Shown piece by piece: positions 22,460-28,069 of a stretch of 28,069 nucleotides of DNA. Location: contig JANMQT010000134.1 in NCBI GenBank assembly GCA_031370675.1, positions 1 to 28,069 on the forward strand, in the 5' to 3' direction. This DNA comes from SZAS-18 sp031370675 (lineage in GTDB: Bacteria > Verrucomicrobiota > Verrucomicrobiia > Chthoniobacterales > SZAS-18). Below the pieces are notes generated by a model, which did no database searches, was not told the DNA's origin, and saw nothing but the letters and a program-made list of their open reading frames with translations. Made by a program: the position numbers and the translations under genes. Within the stretch, counting starts at the first letter, position 1. Each line of letters begins with the position of its first letter.

Positions 22460-24697
22460 TTATGCACGACTATTCGTGGTTCCACGGCCTTGCTGGCCCT
22501 CGACTCTCAACCCTCGACTCTCGACTTTCTTCAGTCGCGCGAGCAATCCGCTCACGCGACGCCGGGAACCGGTCTCGCGCACCGCACGCTGCAGGGCGCG
22601 GGTTTGCGCGGCCACGATGACGAGCTGGCGGCCGCGTGTGACCGCGGTGTAGAGCAGGTTCCGCTGGAGGAGCAGAAACTGATCGCTCACGATCGGAATC
22701 ACGACCGCCGGAAACTCCGAACCCTGGGATTTGTGCACGGTGATTGCGTAGGCCGGTGAGAGCTGGTCCAACTCACCAAAATCGTAGCGCACCGCCGATT
22801 TCCGGCCGTCGAACTCAACCGAGATTTCGCGCTCCGCCGCATCCACGTGGGAGAGACGGCCGATGTCCCCGTTGAAGACTTCCTTGTCGTAGTTGTTTTC
22901 CGTCTGGATGACGCGGTCTCCGACGCGAAACGTCCAACCAAAGCGCTCGACCTCGCTCATGCCGCCGTCGTCGCGCGGCGGATTCAATGCCGCCTGCAGA
23001 CGCCGGTTCAACTCGCGCGTCCCGCACACGCCCCGATTCATCGGCGAGAGCACCTGGATGTCGCGTCGCGGGTCGAGGCCGAACTTCGCCGGAAGGCGCT
23101 GCGCCACCAGCTCGAGGATGGTCTCCGCCACGTCGGCCGCCTCGGCGCGCGCGATGACGAAGAAATCGGAATCCGCGTCCTTGCCCCCGGTTCGCTCCGG
23201 CATCTCGCCGGCGTTGATACGGTGGGCGTTGACCACGATCCGGCTCGCCGCGGCCTGGCGAAAAATCTCCGTCAGTCGTGCGGTCGGGACGAGGTCGCTC
23301 TCGATGAGCTGGCGCAGCACGAGCCCGGGCCCGACCGACGGAAGTTGGTCCACATCGCCGACGAGCAACAACGACGCATTCGGCGGCAACGCGCGCAGCA
23401 ACGCGTCGAAGAGCAACAGGTCAAGCATCGAGGATTCGTCAACGACGAAGAGATCCCCCTCGAGCGGCCGGCCAGGCCCGCGCTGGAAACCGCCGCCGCC
23501 GCGCGCCTCAAGCAGGCGATGGATTGTCTTGGCCGGCTGGCCGGTTGCGGCAGTCAATCGTTGCGCGGCGCGGCCGGTTGGGGCGCAGAGGACCGGTGCA
23601 ATCCCCTTGGCAATCACGATGCGCAGAAACGCGTCCAGCAGCGTCGTCTTGCCGACACCCGGTCCACCGGTGAGCACGGCGATGCGCGAGGAAAGCAACG
23701 TCACCAACGCGGCCCGCTGACTGGCCGAGAGCACGCGACCACTCTGTTGCTCCGCCCACGCCGTGGCCTTGGCGAAATCGATCTTCGGGTAATTCGACGG
23801 CGCATCCGCGAGCTCGCGCACGCGGCGCGCGACCTCAATTTCCGCGGCGTGCAGTAGCGGCAGGTAGATCAGTTCAGCGCCGTCGATTGGTTCCGCGATG
23901 AATTCCGCCTTCTTCAATCCACCAGGCAGCGCGGACTCGACCACGCCCTCCGCCACACCGAGCAGTCGCACCGCGCGGGCCAGCAGCTCCGCGCGGGGCA
24001 GCGCGCAATGGCCCTCCGCGCCGGCCGCTTCCTGCAGCACGTGGCGCAGGCCCGCGAGCGCGCGTTTGGCCGAGTCGGGCGCGACGCCGAGCCGACCGGC
24101 AATTTCGTCCGCCGTGCGAAAACCGATGCCGTGAATGTCGCGCGCCAGCTGGTAAGGATCGTTTCGCACCACTTCGATCGATTTCTCGCCGTAGGTTTTG
24201 AAAATGCGTTGGGCCCGCGCCGTGCCGGCGCCATGGGCGTAAAGGAAGAGCATGATCTCGCGCACCTGCCGCTGTTCGGCCCACGCGTTCTTGATCGCCT
24301 TGCGCCGCTCCGCGCCCACGCCGGGAATCTCCTCGAGGCGCGCGGATTCGTTCTCGATGACTTCGAAGATCTTCACCCCGAATTTCGCCACGAGCTTCTT
24401 CGCGAACCCCTCGCGGACGCCCTTGATCATGCCGCTGCCGAGGTAGCGCTCGATGCCCTCGCGCGTGGTGGGCGCGCTCGCCTTGGCCGAGGCCGCCTTG
24501 AATTGCAGGCCGTGGGTCGGGTCGCGCAACCACGCGCCCTCGGCTTCCAGCCATTCACCGGCGTGGACACTCGGCAGCGCGCAGAGACAGGTAACCGCCT
24601 CGAACCGGCCCTTCACCTTGACGCGGAGAATCGCGAAGCCGTTCTCCTCATTGAAGAACGTCACGCGTTCGACGGAGCCGGAAAGGGACTCGCTCAC
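22460..24697 (-). CDS. recD2: RecD2-type ATP-dependent DNA helicase
   Basis: SF1B 5'-3' DNA helicase of the RecD2 (RecD-like, RecBC-independent) group, acting in DNA repair and replication, 745 residues. Order: N-terminal OB-like domain (1-75), helix-hairpin-helix region (about 80-210, with LEEIPGVGAERRKAIKNAW and IHGIGFRTADEIA), Walker A GGPGVGKTT (344-352), Walker B region VVDESSM (418-424), LLLVGDVDQLPSVGPG, LTEIFRQ, PMNRGVCGTRELN, an SH3-like segment with GDRVIQTENNYDKEVFNGD, and C-terminal YAITVHKSQGSEFP and YTAVTRGR. The last ~23 residues (KKVESRGLRVEGQQGRG...) are low-complexity and coded by repeat-like DNA, so the original C-terminus was probably nearer residue 722. The start overlaps the end of the upstream oxidase gene by 4 bases (ATGA), suggesting coupling. 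Confidence 0.94.
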   Translation of the reverse strand: MSESLSGSVERVTFFNEENGFAILRVKVKGRFEAVTCLCALPSVHAGEWLEAEGAWLRDPTHGLQFKAASAKASAPTTREGIERYLGSGMIKGVREGFAKKLVAKFGVKIFEVIENESARLEEIPGVGAERRKAIKNAWAEQRQVREIMLFLYAHGAGTARAQRIFKTYGEKSIEVVRNDPYQLARDIHGIGFRTADEIAGRLGVAPDSAKRALAGLRHVLQEAAGAEGHCALPRAELLARAVRLLGVAEGVVESALPGGLKKAEFIAEPIDGAELIYLPLLHAAEIEVARRVRELADAPSNYPKIDFAKATAWAEQQSGRVLSASQRAALVTLLSSRIAVLTGGPGVGKTTLLDAFLRIVIAKGIAPVLCAPTGRAAQRLTAATGQPAKTIHRLLEARGGGGFQRGPGRPLEGDLFVVDESSMLDLLLFDALLRALPPNASLLLVGDVDQLPSVGPGLVLRQLIESDLVPTARLTEIFRQAAASRIVVNAHRINAGEMPERTGGKDADSDFFVIARAEAADVAETILELVAQRLPAKFGLDPRRDIQVLSPMNRGVCGTRELNRRLQAALNPPRDDGGMSEVERFGWTFRVGDRVIQTENNYDKEVFNGDIGRLSHVDAAEREISVEFDGRKSAVRYDFGELDQLSPAYAITVHKSQGSEFPAVVIPIVSDQFLLLQRNLLYTAVTRGRQLVIVAAQTRALQRAVRETGSRRRVSGLLARLKKVESRGLRVEGQQGRGTTNSRA

Positions 24698-25971
24698 GGC
24701 GCCGGAGCCAGCATCTCGCGATGGATCTCCGCGACATTGCGGCAGCCGCTCAGGCCCATCGTGATCTCAAAATCCGTCAGGAAATTGCGGACGACCGACT
24801 CCACGCCCGCGCGGCCTCCCGCTGCCAGGCCGTAGGCGAACGGGCGCCCCAGGCAGGCCGCGCGCGCGCCGAGTGCGATCGCCTTGAAGATGTCGGCGCC
24901 CGTCCGAATCCCACTGTCGAAAAGCACCGGCATCGCTTTTGGCACCGCAGCGACGACGGCGGGCAGCGCCTCGAGCGCGCCAATGCCGCCGTCCACCTGC
25001 CGGCCGCCGTGATTGGAAACGATGATGCCGTCCATGCCCGCGTCGGCGGCGCGGCGCGCGTCCTCGGCGTGCTGGATGCCCTTTAACAAGATGGGCAGCC
25101 GCGTGTGCGCGCGCAGAAACGGCAGGTGCTCCCAGGCAATCGCGGGTCGCGAGAAAATGGAAACAAAAGTCTGCACTGCCGCGCGCGCGCGGCCGCTGCG
25201 CAAATTACCGAACGTGGAGCCGGGATGCGCGCGAGCCATATCGAAGAGCGCTCCCAGCGCCGCGAGCGACAGTTTCACCGTGCTCGTTGCTGGTTGCCGG
25301 AGCAATGCGTCGATCAGCCGCTGGAAAACGGGATCGCTGGTATATTGCGCGATGCCTTGACCGCGCAGGAAGGGAAGATTCGCGGCGTCGAGATCGCGTG
25401 GACGCCAGCCGAGCAGCGTGGTGTCGAGCGTGACCACGAGGGCGGTGCAGCCGCAGGCCTCGGCGCGCGCGAGGAAACTGGCGACCAGTTCATCGGAACG
25501 ACTCCAATAAAGTTGAAACCAGCGCAGGGAATCGCCCATGACGGCCGCGGCGCTTTCCATCGGCTTCGACGCCTGGTTCGAAAAAATCATCGGCACCCCG
25601 CAGGCGGCGGCCGCGGCGGCCACGGCGACGTCGGCCTCGGCGTGGGCCAGCTCAAGGACCCCGACCGGTGCCAGCAGGAGCGGCGTCGGCAGGCGTTGGC
25701 CGAAAAGCTCGATGCTGGTGTCGCGCGCCTCGATCCCGCGGAGCATGCGCGGCACGATTTGCCAGCGATCAAAGGCGCGGCGATTCGCCTCCATGGTGCG
25801 TTCGAGTCCCGCTCCGCCGGCGAAGTACGCGAACGCCGCCGCCGGAAGCAAAGCCTGCGCGCGGGCTTCCAGGCGGGTAAAATCCACCGGGACGACGGGC
25901 AATTTTCCGCGGACGCCCTCGAGATAGATCTCCGTCTGGCGCGACTGGGTGGGAGAGGTCGGCTCGCTCAT
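24694..25971 (-). CDS. FMN-dependent alpha-hydroxy-acid oxidase (lactate 2-monooxygenase/lactate dehydrogenase-like)
   Basis: FMN-dependent (S)-2-hydroxy-acid oxidizing enzyme, 425 residues, TIM barrel. Family features: Tyr49 in FAYFAGGAGLERT, PLLLAPVG (98-105), the WFQLYW strand (151-156), Lys297 in LPILLKGIQ, the catalytic His321 and Arg324 in VSNHGGRQVDGG, and the FMN phosphate loop DSGIRTGADIFKAIALGA. The segment LLGWRPRDLD...FLRGQGIAQYTSDPVF resembles lactate 2-monooxygenase-type members more than LldD, so lactate is a likely but unproven substrate. No membrane-binding insert or signal peptide is evident. The gene is followed by recD2 with a 4-base overlap, an odd pairing functionally. 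Upstream is the large palindrome at 26005-26280. The start MSEPTSPTQSRQTEIY at 25971 is the only reasonable ATG. Confidence 0.88.
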   Translation of the reverse strand: MSEPTSPTQSRQTEIYLEGVRGKLPVVPVDFTRLEARAQALLPAAAFAYFAGGAGLERTMEANRRAFDRWQIVPRMLRGIEARDTSIELFGQRLPTPLLLAPVGVLELAHAEADVAVAAAAAACGVPMIFSNQASKPMESAAAVMGDSLRWFQLYWSRSDELVASFLARAEACGCTALVVTLDTTLLGWRPRDLDAANLPFLRGQGIAQYTSDPVFQRLIDALLRQPATSTVKLSLAALGALFDMARAHPGSTFGNLRSGRARAAVQTFVSIFSRPAIAWEHLPFLRAHTRLPILLKGIQHAEDARRAADAGMDGIIVSNHGGRQVDGGIGALEALPAVVAAVPKAMPVLFDSGIRTGADIFKAIALGARAACLGRPFAYGLAAGGRAGVESVVRNFLTDFEITMGLSGCRNVAEIHREMLAPAP

Positions 25972-26004
25972 GCCGGATGAGCGTAACGAAACCGACGGGG
26001 ATTT

Positions 26005-26280
26005 AGACAGAATTAACGAAATTAGTGGAATTTTGGGGAGGTGGAACGCGATCTCCGAGCGCGTTGCCGAAAGGCAGGGATGACCGTCCCCGGTCGTCCC
26101 AAATCTGTGGTTGGATCGTCGAGCGGGCGAGCGACCTCAGATCCACGGGTGACATCGCGGCCGGAATGCTTGGGACGACCAAGGTGGTCATCCCTACCAG
26201 TTAAACGAACGCGCCCGGAGGTCGCGTTCCACCAGCTGACCTCCCCGCCGTCCTCCCCCCAAATTCCCCTAATTCCGTCT
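26005..26280. repeat. Large nested palindrome (~275 bases) upstream of the hydroxy-acid oxidase gene
   Basis: At least three layers of inverted arms. Outer: AGACAGAATTA...GTGGAATTTTGGGG (26005-26037) against CCCCAAATTCCCCTAATTCCGTCT ending at 26280. Middle: GGTGGAACGCGATCTCCGAG and the following six bases (26040-26065) against 26208-26233, 24 of 26 matching by hand. Inner: hairpins GGGATGACCG-TCCC-CGGTCGTCCC (26077-26100) and GGGACGACC...GGTCATCCC (26172-26194), which also pair with each other. The core (26101-26171) has no frame of interest. It occupies nearly all of the 25972-26299 gap between nuoC's 3' end and the oxidase start, so any promoter of the oxidase gene lies inside or beside it. 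Confidence 0.85.
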
Positions 26281-26299
26281 AAAAAAACCGTCGCTCAGA

Positions 26300-26911
26300 T
26301 CACGATCCGCCTTCGTGCCTCTCCCGATCCACGAAATCCTTGGCGTGCGGCTCACGGCGATCCGCGGTGGCCGAGCTCGGCGAGGTGACAAAGGGTCCGC
26401 CGGCGAGCGGGGCGATGCCCGTGAAGGCGACGTCCGGCATCTCGCTGACCTTGCCTTCCAGCGGGAAATCCTTGCGCAACGGAAAGAAGGGATAGCCGTC
26501 CCACATCAGGATGCGCCGCAGGTCCGGGTGCCCCACGAACTTCAGGCCCATCATGTCGTAAATCTCGCGCTCGTGCCAGTTGGCCGTCGGCCACAGGTCG
26601 GAGACGGTCGGGACCTTTTCCTCCTCTTCCTCCGACACCGTGCACTTCACGCGCAGATGCAGATGCGTGGTCATCGAATACAGCTCGTACACCATCTCAA
26701 AGCGCGGGTGCTCGCCGAAATTGTCGACGCTCGAGATGTCGATCAGGTAATCGAACCCGAGCTCGTGCTTGCACCAAGTGAGTGCGATCTTGATCTCCGC
26801 CAGCAGAATCGTGAGTGTCGTCTCGCCGCGGAAATCCACGCGCTTCGGCGCGGCGGCGGCGAACTTCCGGGTGAATTGGGAGGCGACCTCCTCGAGGGTC
26901 AGCGCGGACAT
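26300..26911 (-). CDS. nuoC: NADH-quinone oxidoreductase subunit C
   Basis: 30-kDa-type peripheral-arm subunit of respiratory complex I, 203 residues. The family core is present: FDYLIDISSVDNFG (53-66), FEMVYELYSMTTHLHLRVKC, then the signature block of acidic and aromatic residues PTANWHEREIYDMMGLKFVGHPDLRRILMWDGYPFFPLRKDFPLEG (about 108-153). The C-terminal ~40 residues are more variable. It is a stand-alone nuoC and not a nuoCD fusion. It begins 7 bases after nuoB. No nuoD follows: the next sequence is the large palindrome and then an unrelated oxidase gene. Confidence 0.95.
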   Translation of the reverse strand: MSALTLEEVASQFTRKFAAAAPKRVDFRGETTLTILLAEIKIALTWCKHELGFDYLIDISSVDNFGEHPRFEMVYELYSMTTHLHLRVKCTVSEEEEEKVPTVSDLWPTANWHEREIYDMMGLKFVGHPDLRRILMWDGYPFFPLRKDFPLEGKVSEMPDVAFTGIAPLAGGPFVTSPSSATADRREPHAKDFVDRERHEGGS

Positions 26912-26918
26912 GACGGGA

Positions 26919-27449
26919 TCAGCTGAGGGTTTCCAGCAACTCGCGCTTTTGCGCCACGAACGAGTGCTCGTTTTGAATTTTCTCCTGCAGCCTGATCAAC
27001 CCAGCAAGCAGCGCCTCGGGGCGCGGCGGGCAGCCGGAGATGTACACGTCGACCGGGATGATGCGATCCACGCCCTGCAGCACCGCGTAGCTGCGGTACA
27101 TGCCGCCGCTCGAGGCGCACGCGCCCATCGCGATGACCCATTTCGGCTCGGGCATCTGGTCGTAGATTCGTTTCACCGCCAGCGCCATCTTGTAGGTCAC
27201 TGTGCCGGCCACGATCATCACGTCGGCCTGGCGCGGGCTGAAGCGCATGACCTCGGCGCCGAAGCGGGCCATGTCATAGCGCGAGCAGGCGGCGGCCATC
27301 ATCTCGATGGCGCAGCAGGCCAGGCCCATCGGCATCGGCCAGAGCGAATTCTTGCGCATCCAGTTCATCGCGGCGTCGACCCGCGTGAAGATGATATTTC
27401 CCTCAATCTTCGAATCGTAGGCCGCCGTAGCGGTGGTGAGGTTCGTCAT
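26919..27449 (-). CDS. nuoB: NADH-quinone oxidoreductase subunit B
   Basis: Complex I subunit that holds [4Fe-4S] cluster N2, the last electron carrier before quinone, 176 residues. Cluster ligands are all visible: Cys45 and Cys46 in MGLACCAIEM, Cys111 in MGACASSGGMY and Cys140 in YISGCPPRPEALL. The rest (FSPRQADVMIVAGTVTYKMA, DRIIPVDVYISGC) is typical. nuoC follows 7 bases downstream, and the glnD 3' end lies 65 bases upstream, so nuoA is not in its usual place before nuoB. The start MTNLTTATAAYDSKIEGN was kept because the core begins soon after and no other Met fits. Confidence 0.96.
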   Translation of the reverse strand: MTNLTTATAAYDSKIEGNIIFTRVDAAMNWMRKNSLWPMPMGLACCAIEMMAAACSRYDMARFGAEVMRFSPRQADVMIVAGTVTYKMALAVKRIYDQMPEPKWVIAMGACASSGGMYRSYAVLQGVDRIIPVDVYISGCPPRPEALLAGLIRLQEKIQNEHSFVAQKRELLETLS

Positions 27450-27514
27450 GGCAGGGGCAGAATAGGCTCCCGCCGGGGCATCTCAAGCCGGAAGCACGGG
27501 AATTTCGAGGCTGG

Positions 27515-28069
27515 TCACACCGCCACCGGCACCGGCGCGGCCGCGGTAATCAGTCGGATGGAGTTCTCGATCTGGCGCAACAACTCGCGGTCCGAGATGC
27601 GCCCGCCGTTGCGCGCGTCCGTCAGGTAGAAACTGTCGATCGCCGCCCCGTTTTGCGTCGCGATGCGCGAAGACGACACCCGCGCGCCGAGCGACCCGAA
27701 GCTGTCCAGCAGGTCATAGAGCAGGCCGAGCCGGTCGGGCGTCTGCACCTCGACCAACGTGTAGTCGTTCGTCGGCGGGTTGATGATCGAGACGCGGGTG
27801 GGGAAATCGAGGCCGGGCAGCAATGGTGCGCGCCGGCGCCTCGAGCGCAGCCAGAGCGGCCGGAAATCGAACGGCTCCAGGTCGCCGAGTGCTGCGGTGA
27901 GCGTGACCTCGACCGGCTTTTGGTCGCGGGGGTCCTCGACCGCGTGGAAGCCCGCGCGGCAGACCCGGAACAGGTAAAAGACGATGTTGTCGCTCCGAGG
28001 GTAGAGGTCGGCGCCGAGAATGTTCAACCCGGCCGCGGCAAATGCCCCCGCGATTTTCGCGAGCAGATC
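27515..28069 (-). CDS. glnD: PII uridylyltransferase/uridylyl-removing enzyme, C-terminal part (5' end off the right edge)
   Basis: C-terminal 184 residues of a GlnD-type bifunctional uridylyltransferase, which modifies the nitrogen-signal protein PII according to glutamine level. The visible part holds two ACT-domain regions, the glutamine sensors. The first starts at the window edge (DLLAKIAGAFAAAGLNILGA, then DLYPRSDNIVFYLFRV). The second is YTLVEVQTPDRLGLLYDLLD with SLGARVSSSRIATQNGAAID and SFYLT. Between them lies RRRRAPLLPGLDFPTRVSIIN. The nucleotidyltransferase and HD domains would lie beyond 28069 and cannot be checked. Other ACT-domain proteins are possible, but the spacing of the two ACT regions fits GlnD well. 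The nuoB gene follows after 65 bases with no terminator seen. Confidence 0.88.
   Translation of the reverse strand, partial: DLLAKIAGAFAAAGLNILGADLYPRSDNIVFYLFRVCRAGFHAVEDPRDQKPVEVTLTAALGDLEPFDFRPLWLRSRRRRAPLLPGLDFPTRVSIINPPTNDYTLVEVQTPDRLGLLYDLLDSFGSLGARVSSSRIATQNGAAIDSFYLTDARNGGRISDRELLRQIENSIRLITAAAPVPVAV

Overview
The window is a GC-rich stretch of bacterial chromosome that is almost entirely housekeeping genes. Gene content, intergenic repeats and several protein types (stand-alone LssY C-terminal domain protein, plant/archaeal-type LeuC/LeuD, Pro/Ala-rich SH3 lipoprotein, CBM9-like protein) suggest Verrucomicrobiota, most likely an Opitutaceae-like organism. That placement is inferred from recall of similar sequences, not from a search. 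No phage, transposase, integrase, CRISPR array, toxin-antitoxin or defence gene was recognised.

Layout. (1) 1-2465, minus strand: leuC, a small SH3-type lipoprotein and leuD (running off the left edge) form a tight leucine-biosynthesis operon. (2) 2722-5216, plus: prmC, murA and a Dabb-family gene, the last two overlapping by 4 bases. (3) 5369-6745, minus: a class III aminotransferase with a four-cysteine insert. (4) 6956-7842, plus: a 38-residue histidine-rich peptide gene with a good promoter, followed by an LssY C-terminal domain membrane protein. (5) 7930-10564, minus: an exported S9 peptidase followed by a CBM9-like protein. (6) 10672-15788, minus: carA, pheT and trpC, each as a single gene separated by repeat-bearing gaps. 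(7) tRNA-Gly(GCC) at 16007, then a poorly coding 630-base stretch with one possible small membrane protein. (8) 16711-18678, minus: phosphoglucomutase/phosphomannomutase. (9) 18868-21279, plus: an RlmI-like methyltransferase and threonine synthase. (10) 21585-25971, minus: an FMN-dependent alpha-hydroxy-acid oxidase overlapping recD2, then a manganese-type superoxide dismutase gene with its own promoter and terminator. (11) 26300-28069, minus: the 3' end of glnD, then nuoB and nuoC.

The most distinctive feature is not a gene. Many intergenic gaps hold an imperfect palindrome. One series has arms of about three tandem units of 9-10 bases built on ACAGAG, ACGGAG, ACGCAGATT or ACGAAG, with a 35-80 base centre. 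A second series has nested arms (GGTGGAACGCG outer arm, small GGACGA/TCGTCC hairpins inside). A third, between pheT and trpC, has CCGGGG-type arms. They lie between divergent, convergent and co-directional genes alike, so they are not simply terminators. Repeat-like sequence also seems to supply the last ~23 residues of RecD2 and may reach the start of the methyltransferase gene.

None of the start codons inspected has a clear AGGAGG-type ribosome binding site at normal spacing, so starts were chosen by protein conservation and gene spacing. I see no convincing new multi-gene system. The repeat families, the His-rich peptide with its LssY neighbour, the lipoprotein between leuC and leuD, and the isolated nuoBC pair are the items worth checking.
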